A DNA stretch of 64,000 nt from Aselliscus stoliczkanus (GCA_033961575.1 CM066728.1:98904852-98968851); one strand, 5' to 3'. Numbered from the stretch's first letter, positions 1-11,440 are shown. Program-made: numbers and translations. The notes: generated from the letters alone by a model not told the origin.

Positions 1-404
1 ATTTGTTATAACATTGGTAAAATGCCTTAGGGACTTAACTTTTGTTTATATTAACTAGCCCATTAACTAGCCAAATTCATTTTTATATACATCATATCAT
101 CAAAATTTCGAGAACCTATCGCTGAAGTTAAGTGAGGACTTACTGTGATATTGTAGTCACCAGGAATAGAAGAGCTCACAAGAGGCATTCCTGTTACTGT
201 CATCGTCCCTCTTCACCCAGAAGACACTAACACATAATTATATACATATGTCTATAATATAAATGGTCACTATCATTATGAATAGTAATGTTTATTCCAC
301 AAGGGGTTTGAAGTTGAGAGAAGGGAGACTAGCAAGCTCTGGTGTGGACAGGTAGATCCTGCAGGTCCTGTTAAGTTCATGAATATCACAATAAAATCCT
401 GGAT

Positions 405-492
405 TATAATATCAGCTTTCTTGGCAATTCTGAAATATACAATACGATATCGTTAACTATAGTCTCCATGCCGTACATTAGATCCCAGTGCG
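405..492 (-). repeat. L1 3' UTR fragment
   Basis: The phrase around taactatagtctccatgc followed by gtacatta matches the antisense 3' UTR of old mammalian L1 elements. The same phrase recurs in a longer L1 tail near 10045-10285. It is a short diverged scrap whose ends are approximate. Confidence 0.5.
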
Positions 493-1789
493 CAGTGAGA
501 AGGCTTTACATTTTTAATTACAGGTGTTTCTACTATGATGTAATATGTGAGTCCCTAAAAGCTTTTGCATTCTGCCAGATTCATATTAAAATAGAAGCAT
601 TCATGGACAAAAGTACGATTCTGTGCAGATCCCCAAAACCTGTGTAGTCACTCCATAGCAATCATCATCCTAATGAAAATATTTGCCAGAATAAACTATT
701 GATAATATTTCTGTAAATAGAAGATTATATTTCAAGGAAACCAGTGAAACTCATTTGGTGGCTGGGGTCAGTAAGGTTTAGCCTACTTAGAGAAAGAGAA
801 AATGAAAAATGAACAAAAAAAAATGGAGAACACAGCACGCTAAGAGAAAAGACATGTCCAAAGAGAGCCAAAGGAAAGAACAGAATGAATACAGGCGTGA
901 GGGAATTGGGAATCATGTTGCATGCTGTACTCGTCTGTGGCTCCAGTGAACTTGAAACTTCTTATAATAATTTATGTGTAGCTGCTGCTTTAGGTGGCAT
1001 ACATCTTTAATGTGATGGGGAATTAGCTTAAGACACAGCACACTTTCTATGTTATATTCACCTTCTTCTCTACTTACCAATAATTTGTGAGTCAGTCCCC
1101 TCACATACAGATACACATTCTAGGATAACAGTTCGGGAATGACATGGGTAGATTGGAATTTCCAAACGATTACCCTAGTAGGGAATCAAGCTCAGATTTT
1201 AGAGACAATTTTGACTTCCAAATGTTAGCTGTCATCAGACTGGTGACAGTTTTGATGAATATAGCCAGATGTCCAACATCAAAAATCTCTACTATAAAAT
1301 AAAAAGACTCTTATTTAGAGAAATAACCTTAGGTGCCAATGCTCTCTAAAATTTGAGTTTTGATACCTCACACCCTGAAAAAAGTAGAGGGGAAAAAATT
1401 CATGGAACAGAGAGGCAGAAATACAATCTAGTTGGTTCTATAGGCTAATTTTGAAGAGTCAGACTTCCTCCTATCTGTCTTTCCTACTTACTTGAATATA
1501 CCTGAGCTAGGGCTGACATAAATATGGGAAGAAACATGGGAGACACAAAAAGTTCAAGAAATTAAAACATGTTGGATGTCCATGTTAGCAATTTAAACTT
1601 GAAAACAGATTAGGAAAATAACGCATACTATGCTTACACAGGCTTATTGAAAACCGTTGCAAATTATTCTCTGACTTCAGTATATTGTCACACAGCCATG
1701 ATACAGTTAATGTGTAATATTTAATTTTGAATGTTAAGAATACATTCCTGAAGTAGAAATCACAGTTTGAGATTTAAACTCTACTATTT

Positions 1790-2130
1790 AAATGGGTGTC
1801 ATCCAATACAAAATAATGCAAACCACAAATGTGAACTGCATATATAACTTAATTTTCTAGTAAACACATTAAAAAGTAAAAAAGAAATAGATAAAATTAA
1901 TTTATTAGTTTATATTTATTTAACATAATGTATCCAAAATATTATCATGTCAACAAGGAGTAAATATAGAAATCAGTGACATATTACACTCTTATTTTTT
2001 TATACTGTCTTTGAAATTCAATACACAGTTTAAAAGTAGAGCACATCTCAATCTCAAATTGACAAGTTTCAACTAGATAACCACATATGGCTAGTGGTTA
2101 CCATATTGGACAATATAGATCTAAGATAAC
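1790..2130. mobile_element. Ancient hAT-like DNA transposon remnant
   Basis: The segment ends with a stretch (catatggctagtggttacca, then tattggaca) typical of a common old mammalian non-autonomous DNA transposon. The preceding part, with a central AT-rich body and a phrase near agcacatctcaatc, fits the same family. It is strongly diverged, so the class is recalled rather than tested and I do not give a family name. Confidence 0.45.
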
Positions 2131-3190
2131 TTTTTATAAACACTAATGTTTCAGAGGAAAGATGTAATAACATATATACCACTTATGCTTTTGTCAGTAT
2201 CCACAAGTCACATCCCATCCAACCATAGAAAAAATACCATATCAAATTTTATTTCTACTTTGAGAGTGCCCTTATAGACAGCTTTTAGAATATAACTTTC
2301 AACATTCCTTATCTCACATCTTATCTCAAGAATGGTGAATTGCTTCCACATCAAATATGGAAATTTGAATATTTCTGAAGAGTGCATTATACTTTTTATT
2401 ATATATAACTGAATAAGCTCTGAACTGATTGCAGCTGACAGGCTGATAAAATGCCATGTTTTATAACATTGAATTAAATATGTATTGACTTTGATTTTAC
2501 TTCTCTTGTTCTGGAAGCATTAAATATTATTTCTGGCCTCAAACATTTTTGGCCCTTGGAAGCCTCATAGACTGTGGTTATTGTGCCCCCAGAGCCAATG
2601 GTATAAAACCACCCTGGTTCAAGACACGTTTTTCCCATGCCAGCTTTCAAAATACAGAGTTGCGCCTGTTCCTTTAACTCTCAATGCAGTCGTCACCTCT
2701 GAGAGGCTTTTATGAACTTCAGTTTTGCTAACTTAAGTTTTGCTATCCAGGTATTGTGTTTGCTTATTTAAACAGCATTGGCAAATTTGCCCTCATTTAT
2801 TTATTTGACTACTAACATGCGTTCTGTTTCTGATTTAAGAGAGGCAAGGATGGTGTGTGTTTTGTTATCTAATGTATAACAAATGACCAAATATGTTGTA
2901 AACACTCAGTAAACATTAGAGAAATGAAAGGAAAAAAAAATGTCTTTGTAAAGAAAAGTTCAAAGCTCATTTTACCTAAATGCCAAGCACAGGTTGTCCA
3001 TCTGGTAAGGATCCAAGGTTGCTCTGACTAGACACCATCTACAAAATAATTCCCACTTATCAGGGTTTCCAGCATAGCAAGTCTAGAGCGCCCCCTTTTT
3101 TTTTTTTTTTAACTTCAATGTTATAAAGGCTTATAAAGCCATCTGACACTTTATCAATCATTTACATTTTATTAACTTCATTCACTTTTA

Positions 3191-3222
3191 AATTATTATT
3201 ATTATTATTATTATTATTATTG
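3191..3222. repeat. (TTA)n microsatellite
   Basis: About ten uninterrupted ATT/TTA units. A 14-base T run lies 80 bp upstream, near 3098-3111. Confidence 0.95.
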
Positions 3223-3317
3223 TTATAAATTTTCCTCGAGGGTCTTATGCTTTGTATTCTCTACTAGGGAAATTTTTGCTCCTTCAAAATTGTTTTCCTT
3301 TTCCTTATTCTCTAAAT

Positions 3318-3541
3318 CTGTGGTTCTCAATCTTAGCCTGTTTTGTTTCTCCCCAGACATATTTGACAATGTAGGTATTTTTGGTTGTCACAACTCAGTG
3401 CAGGGGAGGTTGCTACTTAGTTATCCAGTGAGTAGAGGAAAGGAGGTGCCACTAAAAATCATAAAATGTGCAAGATAGCTCTCTGGCAGCCAAGAATTAT
3501 CCACCCCAAAATCTCAATAATGCTGAGGTTGTACAATTTTA
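3318..3541 (+). mobile_element. MER20 (hAT-Charlie non-autonomous DNA transposon)
   Basis: It starts with the typical ctgtggttctcaat end. It continues through the diagnostic middle (atatttgacaatgtaggta, ttttggttgtcacaact) and the distal gcc-aagaattatcc and caataatgctgaggtt phrases. The length of about 220 bp suits a full MER20. It lies about 300 bp before the CDH12 coding exon. MER20 copies are known from published work to serve as enhancers in endometrial stromal cells of placental mammals. Nothing in this sequence shows that this copy is active. Confidence 0.85.
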
Positions 3542-3848
3542 CTCGCAGTTCACTGTAAACCAGTGACCCCTGTTTTTTCTTAAAATGGTTATTAAATTTT
3601 AAAAATGATTGCTCCTGTTTATCTATACCTTTTGCTTCATAATGAGTAATACTTTTTCAAGTCTGTAAAAAACTTAGTTTATCCAAGTGAACAGGTTAAA
3701 TAACAATGAACATTTATCAATGCAATTTGTTTAAAGTCTTTGCTCCATTTCTTTAAATGTTGCCAGGCATCATGCAAGTTTTGATAACTATCACGTATTT
3801 CTATCAATTTAATATATCTTTGCTAATCTGTTTTATAGGTCCCTTTAG

Positions 3849-3917
3849 ATGGAATATAATACTACAGATGCCTTTTCATCAAAAGGATTAATGCCCACAT
3901 TATCATTTCTGCAATAA
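3849..3917 (+). promoter_or_regulatory. Upstream open reading frame 1 in CDH12 5' UTR
   Basis: ATG at 3849 opens 22 codons ending in TAA at 3915-3917, all before the main start. It exists in the mRNA only if the acceptor at 3838 is used. Such frames usually lower translation of the main frame; that effect is inferred here. Confidence 0.5.
3868..3891 (+). promoter_or_regulatory. Upstream open reading frame 2 in CDH12 5' UTR
   Basis: ATG at 3868 opens seven codons ending in TAA, overlapping the first upstream frame in another phase. It is retained even if the alternative acceptor just before it is used. Confidence 0.45.
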
Positions 3918-4024
3918 AACCGAAAACTAAGTGGTGGAAGCCACAGACACCTCAAAGCTGGATTCCACAATCCTACGATAAGTGCTGGAGTTTTTATCAC
4001 TCTGCTGAAGGAAAGCTTTTGCCA

Positions 4025-4255
4025 ATGCTTACAAGGAACTGTTTATCCCTGCTTCTCTGGGTCTTGTTTGATGGAGGTCTCTTAACACCACTTCAACCTC
4101 AGCCACAGCAGACTTTAGCCACAGAGCCAAGAGAAAATGTTATCCACCTGCCAGGGCAGAGGTCACACTTCCAACGAGTTAAACGTGGCTGGGTATGGAA
4201 TCAATTTTTTGTGCTGGAGGAATACATGGGCTCCGAACCTCAGTATGTGGGAAAG
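4025..4255 (+). CDS. CDH12: Cadherin-12, N-terminal 77 residues (first coding exon)
   Basis: Cadherin-12 (brain cadherin, N-cadherin 2) is a type II classical cadherin, a single-pass membrane protein for calcium-dependent homophilic adhesion, mainly in neurons. The protein opens [18 protein letters not shown], which matches my memory of human CDH12 and separates it from the CDH18 and CDH10 paralogues. Residues 1 to about 23 are a signal peptide with a leucine-rich core. Residues 24-54 are a short propeptide ending in RVKR, a furin-type site. The mature chain then begins GWVWNQFF, carrying the two tryptophans (W56, W58) that type II cadherins swap between EC1 domains of partner molecules. The start at 4025 gives the exact family N-terminus. 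Its context is weak (C at -3, C at +4). Residue 68 is Met where I recall Val in human. The exon stops at K77; the remaining roughly 700 residues lie beyond this window. Confidence 0.95.
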
Positions 4256-6061
4256 GTAATGGCCTGTTTCTTTTGACAACCCCTTGATAGCAAGGGGGAT
4301 TGTGCATGGTGTATTGTGTGTGGATGTTTTGCACAGGAGTTGACCAAACCAGTGACTAGAGCACTGGAAATGAAGCGCAAGAAAGGTGGTATCTCTTCCT
4401 GACTCATTGACCCGGGTAAGCTTTGGAATATTATTCCATCCCTCTTTACTTTACTCCTGTTTGATTTCCATGAAATGAATGTATATTTTGTTTTGGTTTT
4501 GGACATTCTTTGCTACAGACATAAAGTTAAAATATAAAACTATCATTTAAAATTGTTACTATAGCATGTTTTTGCTCACAGACATTCTGAAATTGTTTAC
4601 TAATGAAAAACACTGGAAGAAACTCACCAGGGGTAAATATTCTAAACTGCTTGGGATCCCTGAATGGGAGGTTGTCTTCTTTCCCCCACCATCCCCCCAC
4701 CCCAACTCTTCAAAGAATGGCTTCATTAAGATCGTGGTTCCAGAGGATTTGGTTTGGCTTGCTTACGTTTTATAAATAATTTCTTTATCATATACTTTGC
4801 AAACAATTTATGAAGCTAATTATGGCAAAAGTAAAAAATGTTGAAACCCAAATACTCATATGTATACATCTGTCTACAACACAGCATGCAATATTCTAAT
4901 CATATTGCAAGTTTATAGAAATTATTTATTTTCACAAAATAGTTGATGGCAACTGTCTGTTTTAGCACTTTATGCTTTACTGCTATTTTCCTTACATAAA
5001 ATTTTTGAACTATACCTAAAACAGATAGAAGTTATCAAAGTCACTGGAAAAATATTTCTCCAGAAAAATGAATATTTTATTTTATATTTTATTTTCATTT
5101 TTTTAATTTTCTAAAACATTTGCCATGGTTTTAATTTTTTAAAAAAAGAAAGAAACAGACAATAAAGGGAAACCGTAGTAAGAGGGGTATTGGGAAACTG
5201 ACATAGATAGAAGATTATGTCTTTAGAACATTAAGTCCTTAGAGATTTCTGGAAGCCTAACTGAATGAGAAACATGATGAGTCTTATGGTTCCTACAGTA
5301 GGTCAAAGGAAGCAAATCCATTCAAATTTTTAGTTTTCTGCTTTACAGTTTTGGAATTTTCCTTTTGGAAATGTAATTAAAGAATATTGAATAATACAGT
5401 GGAGAGGGTCTCAAGTAGAACCTTTGTTAAAAATGGACATATAGCCAGGGTTGCCCTAAGGTGTTTGAGCTCCCAGGCAAATTTCCTGAGGGACCCCTAT
5501 CTATATATAAAATGTGAGTCACATCCACAGTCGGTCCTTGAGGACCATTCTGAGCAGCCCAGTTTCTAGTAATCTTGCAAAAAATCTACAGTGCCATTAA
5601 GCTGGATACTAGGAATCAAGGCCTAATCACATGACCCTGGGCTAGCTCCGTAGGTGCCAGCCCTTGAGCGCCACAGGGTCTGATGAACTCCAAACCTGAG
5701 TAGAAATTCAAAGAGAACTGCAATGGACACTGAGGGGAGAAATGGACCGCAAGGCCCAAGCAGTTCCAGTGCAGCCCAGGGCATTGCTGTCCACAAATAG
5801 TCTTAGAAAACCTTGAGGAAAGCAGCCCAAAACATGTAAGTCCTCTGAGGTTACATTACATTGCTTCCATTTACGTGATTTCTCCATGTGATCGTGGAAT
5901 ACATAATACTCACTAGAACTTTTCTGTGGTGAGATAAGTTTCACTTGTTTCTGGAGAGTTAACTTAATATAACATAATATAAAGATTGAGTTTTGAAATC
6001 CAAGACACATGAAAAGGTAGCATAGCTTGAAAACTGTCTTGTGGGTGTCAGCTTTCTTTTC
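4256..6061. other. Intron without recognised elements
   Basis: AT-rich intronic DNA. The part from about 5440 to 5760 is more GC-rich (ccctgggctagctccgtagg and neighbours) and may be an old unrecognised repeat. I see no coding signal in it. Confidence 0.5.
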
Positions 6062-6152
6062 ATTTTTTGTTTTTGTTTTTGTTTTTAAGTTGAAGTTTAT
6101 TCGGGTGACAACAGTTAGTAAAGATACAAGGGTTTCAGGTGTACAATTCTGG
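6062..6152 (-). mobile_element. Short 5'-truncated L1 3' end
   Basis: On the plus strand a T-rich tail is followed by gaagtttattcgggtgacaa, then tagtaaag and tttcaggtgtacaattctg. This is the antisense of the bat-type L1 tail. Near-identical flanks, gtcagctttctt at about 6047-6058 and gtcagttttctt after the element, look like a target-site duplication with one change. The insert is therefore a truncated retrotransposition of under 100 bp. Confidence 0.8.
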
Positions 6153-7083
6153 GTCAGTTTTCTTAACTCTGCTTATGACATAAGCTAGATGTGAGTTTCC
6201 TCACAAATGTCAGGTGAAAAAGTGTGCTCTGTTTTTGATTGAAGCACATTCATAGCCTTCAGTTGTTCAAATTTGAGGTGAGGAAATTGACACTGTATTA
6301 AAAAAATTAATGGAATTGACTTCTATGCTGTCCTAAATAGAGTAGCATTTCACCTCCCATTGGATGAGGTAAAAAGGATCTAGGAATTGTTTCTGAATGT
6401 TTTGTTTGGAATTCTACCTTTGTAATTACTACTATATTATGGAATTTATCCAACTCATTAAAAAGATGGATCAATACATATTTATAAATAGATTTAAAAA
6501 GGAGGAAATCTAAACTCTAACATATGATTAAATCAAAATAACATTATTTTCACAGGTGCATGGCCCCACTTTTGTAATGCATAGTGAAAACCCATGGTTC
6601 CCAGGCAATATATGTTTCTAATGTAAATGAAACAACAGTGCCAAAATTTTCTTCCTACATGGAAACTAATTAAAGTTTAATTAACTGCCTTGATGATTCT
6701 AGTCATGGGAATAGTAATGTGATAATATTGGGACTAATTGAAGCCATTATATGTATGTGTGTAAACATATATATACATGTATTTATGCTTTTCCTCTTTC
6801 TAGAATGCTTTGATAGAGTTCATTGGAAAATAAAGTACTATAAATAATATGGACTTCAGGTCTAAGGAAAAAGGCAATGGGAAAAGTGCCAGTGCCAGAC
6901 ACAATGGTCAGCTGATCTATAATTCAGCTTCAAATTTAACTTTGTTTCTTTGCAGCAAAAGCATCTTGTTGAGAGGAAAGATTGATTTCCCTAGCTTCAA
7001 ATATGAATCAGTTTATTCATGTAGAGATTTATGGAGATGGGAGTGTTCTAAGTGGTTTAGTGGACATGAGCCTTAACAATTAT
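6153..7083. other. Intron without recognised elements
   Basis: AT-rich sequence with short alternating purine-pyrimidine stretches near 6750-6780. No repeat family or coding signal is recognised. Confidence 0.5.
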
Positions 7084-8390
7084 TTCATTTTTTAATTTAT
7101 CAGGGTGACATTGCTTATTAAAATTATGTAGGTTTCAAGTATACATGTCTATAAAACATCACCATATATTTGATCCCTTTTCCCTCTTCTATCACCCTCC
7201 TTCCCCCTTATCCTCTGGTAACCACTAAACTATTGTCTGTGTCTGTAAGTTTTTGTTTCCATGTTGTCTTGTTCATTTGTTGCTTTTAGTTTTATATCCC
7301 ACATATAAGTGAAGTCATATGGTTCTTAACTTTTTCTGTCTGACTTATTTCACTTAGCATGATAATATTAAGAACCATCCATGTTGTCACAGATGGCAAT
7401 ATTTCACCTTTTCTTATTGCTGAGTAATATTCCATTGTGTATACATATATGCCACATCTTCTTTATCCAATCATCTATTGAAAGAAAATTTGGCTTTTTC
7501 CATATCTTGGCCACCATGAATTATGCTGCAATAAACACAGAGGTACATCTATCTTTACAGATAAATGTTTTCAGATTTTTTCAGTAGTTACCTAGAAAAG
7601 TCATTGCTGGGTCATATGGTAATTCTATTCATAAGGTTTTTTTGTTTGTTTGTTTGTTTTTGAGGGCAGTGTCACTGGCCCTCATATGTGGGACCCAACC
7701 GGGGCCGCTGGCTTCCCAGGCCAGCACTTAACCACCGTGCCACTCAGCCAGCCCCTATTCGTAAGGTTTTGAAGAATCTCCATACTGTTTTCCATAGTGG
7801 TTGCACCAATTTACATTCCCACCAACAGTGTATGAGGGTTCCTTTTTCTCCACAGTCTCTTCAACATTTATTATTATTTGTCTGGTTGAAAACAGTCATT
7901 CTGACCAGTGTGGTGGTATCTCATTGTGGTTTTGACTTGCATTTTCTAATTGCTAGTGAAGTTAAGCATGTTTTCATGTATCTGTTGGCTGTTTGTATGT
8001 CTTTTTGGGAGAAGTATCTGTTCAAGTCCTCTGCCCATTTTTTAATGTATAGTTTGCTCGTTGTTGTTGAGTTGTATGAGCTCTTTATATATTTTGGATA
8101 TTATCCCCTTTATCTGAGGTGTTGTTAGCAAATACCTTCTCCCATTTGGTTGGGTGCCTCTTTGTCTTGTTGATGGTTTGTTTTGCTGTGCAGAAGCTTT
8201 TCAGTTTCATACAGTCCCACTGTTGTTGTTGTTGTTGTTGTTGTTTTTTGCTTTTCCTTTCCTTGCCTTTGAGGTCCAATGCATAAAATACTCCTTGAAC
8301 CCAAGGTCCATATTTTAGTACCTGTGATTTCTTCTGTGCAATTTATTGTTTCAGGTCTTATGTCGTATGTTTAGGCCTTTGACAATTGTT
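7084..8390 (-). mobile_element. L1 3' end: ORF2 C-terminal part and 3' UTR, antisense
   Basis: Read on the minus strand this is the end of L1 ORF2 followed by the 3' UTR. Antisense hallmarks on the plus strand are gagtaatattccattgtgta, the tatgccacatcttctttatc stretch and taattctattcataagg, and a 3' UTR antisense phrase beginning tttatcagggtgaca. It is 5'-truncated. A SINE interrupts it at 7641-7754. A (TTG)n tract at about 8221-8245 lies inside. The long open frame across 7688-8128 on the plus strand is chance antisense L1 plus SINE sequence. Confidence 0.9.
7641..7754 (-). mobile_element. tRNA-derived SINE, family A, inserted in L1
   Basis: The plus strand reads T-rich tail, then gagggcagtgtcactggccc, then the antisense tRNA-like head ending gccactcagccagcc. 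The insertion is bounded by ctattcataaggtttt (7625-7640) and ctattcgtaaggtttt (7755-7770), a 16 bp target duplication with one mismatch. The insertion is younger than the L1 that hosts it. Confidence 0.92.
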
Positions 8391-8691
8391 GCATTTAAAA
8401 GGTGCTGATGGTAATGTTGATATCCTTTCAAGAAAGACCAAACTGTGATATTGCTTTTAATGAAAAATGCCTTTGCTGTATATGCAAAGAAAGCACATGT
8501 ATGTCCATAGGTAAAGTCAGTGCTCTCTCCTCAAATAGACATTTTGAATTCAATACAACACCTGAATGAAAGTTTATGGTGCCATATTGCAGAGTAATAT
8601 AGAAATTAATTTGATGTGCAAAAATTTTAATTCAAACATCATTATCATTAATTGATCCAATGTCCCACCAATAAATCCTGTATTATTAATA

Positions 8692-8742
<51 letters not shown>

Positions 8743-9149
8743 AACACACACAAACATACAGTGACCTGGATGCTTGCAACAACATATTTAATTGCCTGCC
8801 TATGTCTGTGAAGCACAGTTATGTCATAGCCTCAAAGCTATGTATCAAGAAAACACTGTCCAATATATCTTTAAACTAGGAAATTCAGTTGGCATTTCAG
8901 ATGATTTCTGTAAGCAGCAATTCTTAAATCTATATTGTTTAAAATGGCCAAAAAATAAACTGAAATATATATAAACCCTAACTTCAGAAGTATCTGTTTA
9001 TTCAGCATATTTTTGCTTGGAATGAATTACAATTTGAAGGAATGTTATGCTTTGTAGGGATAAATTTAGTTATAAAGACCGCTAGATAGGTAAACTAATA
9101 GGTAAGCTTTTTTTTTCCGTTCTCATTACCCTTTATTGTCTTTTGTATT
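8391..9149. other. Intron; only a (CA)n tract recognised
   Basis: AT-rich intron with the (CA)n tract listed separately. No other element recognised. Confidence 0.5.
8693..8760. repeat. (CA)n microsatellite
   Basis: About 22 uninterrupted CA units followed by an imperfect stretch with CAAA interruptions. Predicted open frames on both strands here are simple translations of the repeat. Confidence 0.95.
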
Positions 9150-9340
9150 TGTATTATTTTATTTATTTATTTATTTATTTTTTTTACTATTAGTTTCAGG
9201 TGTTTAAACAATATAATAGTTAGATATTTCACCCCTCATAAAGTGATAATCCCCCTCTCCCAATCTATTCCCTCTCTGACATCATATATATCTATTACAA
9301 TTGCATTGACTGTATTCCCTATACAATATGCCATATCCCA

Positions 9341-9392
<52 letters not shown>

Positions 9393-9480
9393 ATTATAGT
9401 TGACATACAATATTATTCAGCTTCAATTTCAGGTGTACAGTGCAATGGTCAAGCATCTACATCATCCATGGTAAGCTTTG
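9150..9480 (-). mobile_element. L1 3' UTR remnants, antisense, split by (TA)n
   Basis: A T-rich tail is followed by tagtttcaggtgtttaaaca and cacccctcataaagtgataa, then ttgactgtattcccta. This is the antisense 3' UTR of older L1s. After a (TA)n tract at 9344-9389 a second copy of similar sequence follows (attatagttgacatacaata, tttcaggtgtacagtgcaat). The two parts may be one rearranged or two separate insertions. Confidence 0.75.
9344..9389. repeat. (TA)n microsatellite
   Basis: About 23 uninterrupted TA units lying within the L1 remnant. Confidence 0.95.
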
Positions 9481-9484
9481 TTGA

Positions 9485-9690
9485 GTTCTTCTTTGGGCAC
9501 TGTTTTAATTGCTTCTCATATATAAACTGTGTGATCTTCACAACAGCTCTATAAGTTGCCCCATTTTGCATATCAGAAAACTGAGGTACAGAAAAGTTAA
9601 ATAGTTTCCTCACATTCCATCACTCGCATGTTGAAAGTAAAATTTTAAGCCAGATGATTTTAAACTCCATTGCACCAGAAAATGCCACAG
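9485..9690 (+). mobile_element. MIR SINE
   Basis: Diverged MIR pattern in sense orientation: cttcacaacagctctataag, ccattttgcatatcagaaaa, ctgaggtacagaaaagttaa and a following run that fits the core and tail of the family. Confidence 0.75.
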
Positions 9691-9729
9691 TTTATTATCT
9701 TATAAGAATCTTAAAAGGTAACAGTAATT

Positions 9730-9990
9730 TCAGTACTCTGCCAAACATAGCATAGCAGAGACCCTATTAGGAACTGTGGAGAGAAAGGAAGGTTGGTCAG
9801 AACGTCTGAAAGGTGGAGGATTCAAGAGAGGCTGCACAGGTGAGGTAGCACCAGAGGTGCATCTTGAAGGATGACTTATGTTTTCTCAAGAGACAGTCTG
9901 AGGAAGTGTTTTTATGAGCTCTGAGGTTTGAAAGTTCAAGGTGAGCCTAGGTAACTATACTTCAATATTGTCAGTGAGTAAGAAGCCAAC
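9730..9990 (+). repeat. Probable L2-type LINE fragment
   Basis: The phrase gcacaggtgaggtagcacca followed by gaggtgcatcttgaaggatg resembles the old LINE pattern of gaggtg-a-ctt-gaggatg found in mammal-wide repeats. It is weak and diverged. Confidence 0.4.
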
Positions 9991-10044
9991 TGTTTAGAAT
10001 AAATAAATACAGAAAGTATGGAGAGGTTTGATTCTGATACCATG

Positions 10045-10285
10045 ATCAGTATTTATTTATAATTGAGGTATAATTAACATATGGCATTATATTAGTTTCA
10101 GGTATACAACATAATGATTCAATGTTTGTATAGATTGTGAAATTTTCACCACAACAAGTCGTTAATATCCGTCACCATAGTTACACATTTGATTTTTCTT
10201 GTGATTAGAGTCTTTAAGATTTACTGTCTTAGCAACTTTCAAATGCATAATCCAATATTATCAAGTATAGTCTCCATGCTTCATA
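10045..10285 (-). mobile_element. L1 3' UTR fragment, antisense
   Basis: The plus strand carries aattgaggtataattaacat, tattagtttcaggtatacaa, aatgattcaatgtttgtata and a later actttcaaatgcataatcca stretch, followed by agtatagtctccatgct. This is the antisense 3' UTR of an older L1. Confidence 0.85.
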
Positions 10286-11224
10286 TCACAGTATTGTTTG
10301 TTCTTAAAGGTGTCAAGATCCACAAAAATGTCTTCATTGAGGGGATTCACTCTGACAGAATTGCAGTCCTAGAATGATCACTCAGAGAGCCATTTAAGAG
10401 ACTATTGGAGATAGAGAAACCAGTGTGGAGATAGGAAACACATATAGGAGAAGGTTACAGTAGGCTGGTTCTAGGAAGTAATAAAAGAGAAGGCATATTA
10501 GAGTGGAAGATGTGAAAGGTAAAAAAGTAATAGAAGTCTTAAAATCCATTGGTCATGGGAATATAAAAGATGAGAGAAAAAATTAGTACACGATTGCAAA
10601 TAGAAAATAAAAGAGAGGGAAAAGTAAAAAAAATAAAAAAATAAATTACACAGATTTCTGACTTCTATTTTATTAGTATCTTATTTAGGTTTGTTTCTAA
10701 AGAAATAAAATCATTACTGGTAAACAATTTATAGCCATAGTTACTTTGAAGTACCTGGGTGAAGTATCTCATAGGTATTGAGATACATTAATGCAGGGTT
10801 CACAGAAGAGGCCAGTGGTAGAGGCATATACATAGGAGTTACTGGTATACAGATGGGAGGCAAAATCACACAAGTGGGTAACACAATCTGGACAAATTAC
10901 AGAGAAGATATGGGAACCCTGATTTTTAAATGCAAAGCAGATGAAACAGAATTAAATAATGTCATGTACAATAACTTAAAGTAAAATTTTAACAATAAGA
11001 AATTACAAATAATGTCCAACTCTACAGGCCAAATTAAATAATGACTGAAAAGCCTCTATTGGTTTTGGTAGTTAGCAAGCTTGAGATGACTTTCGTCAAA
11101 GGATTACAATGGTGTTCTGTAGAGCGTGAAGAAAGGAGGAAGAGCTGGGCTCAGCAAGGAGATTTCAAAAGTGTAGATGAAAGAAACTGATCTATGATAT
11201 TTCTGGTGTGATGTGATAGATGGC
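10286..11224. other. Intron without firm annotation
   Basis: Part of 10380-10560 (gagagccatttaagagacta and following purine-rich text) may be an old LINE fragment. The remainder is unremarkable AT-rich DNA. Confidence 0.4.
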
Positions 11225-11440
11225 CTATTGATGAGCATTCTTCAGAGAAACAAAACAGATAGGATGTGCTTGTGTGTGTGTGTGCGTGTGTGCGTGTGTG
11301 TTTAGAGGGAAAGAGAAAGAGAGTGAGAGAGAAACAGAGAAGGAGAGAGGCATTGTCTGAAGAATTTGGCTCCTGTGATTGTGTAGGTGCAATTTACATG
11401 GTAGACAGTAGGTCAGCAGGCTGGAGACTCAAGTAAGCAT
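11225..11440 (-). mobile_element. ERV-L-type LTR fragment (putative 3' LTR of the remnant provirus)
   Basis: The order of phrases is cttcagagaaacaaaacaga, taggatgtg, a GT-rich tract, aatttggctcctgtgattgt, and agcaggctggagactcaag. The same order occurs at the start of the longer LTR at 13095. The rest of the LTR is missing. The shared orientation with the gag and protease remnant suggests all are parts of one provirus. Confidence 0.6.

Larger units (their letters stand above)
1..3838 (+). other. CDH12: CDH12 intron upstream of the first coding exon (partial)
   Basis: This is inferred to be intron because it ends in a pyrimidine-rich tract and AG acceptor directly before the exon holding the CDH12 start codon. 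It is AT-rich with no open frame that looks like protein. Recognisable content is an L1 scrap near 405-492, an old hAT-like element at about 1790-2130, a (TTA)n tract and a MER20. The stretches 493-1789 and 2131-3190 hold nothing I can name. The upstream non-coding exons of the gene are not in the window or cannot be seen. Confidence 0.7.
3839..4255 (+). other. CDH12: CDH12 exon: end of 5' UTR plus first coding exon
   Basis: The acceptor is placed at the AG of tgctaatctgttttatag (AG at 3837-3838), and the donor is the GT of aaag|gtaatg at 4256. The first 186 bases are untranslated and contain two short upstream open frames, starting at 3849 and 3868. A second possible acceptor, the AG of ctacag just before 3868, would shorten the UTR. 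The donor falls after a complete AAG codon (phase 0), which is where the type II cadherin family has a conserved intron. Confidence 0.85.

Noticed and set aside
7688..8128. 146-codon open frame on the plus strand
   Set aside because: It crosses from an antisense SINE into antisense L1 ORF2 and has no protein features of its own.
8574..8879. Histidine/threonine- or valine/cysteine-rich frames
   Set aside because: They translate the (CA)n microsatellite on either strand. The same applies at 9243, 12719, 38871, 49214 and 50801.
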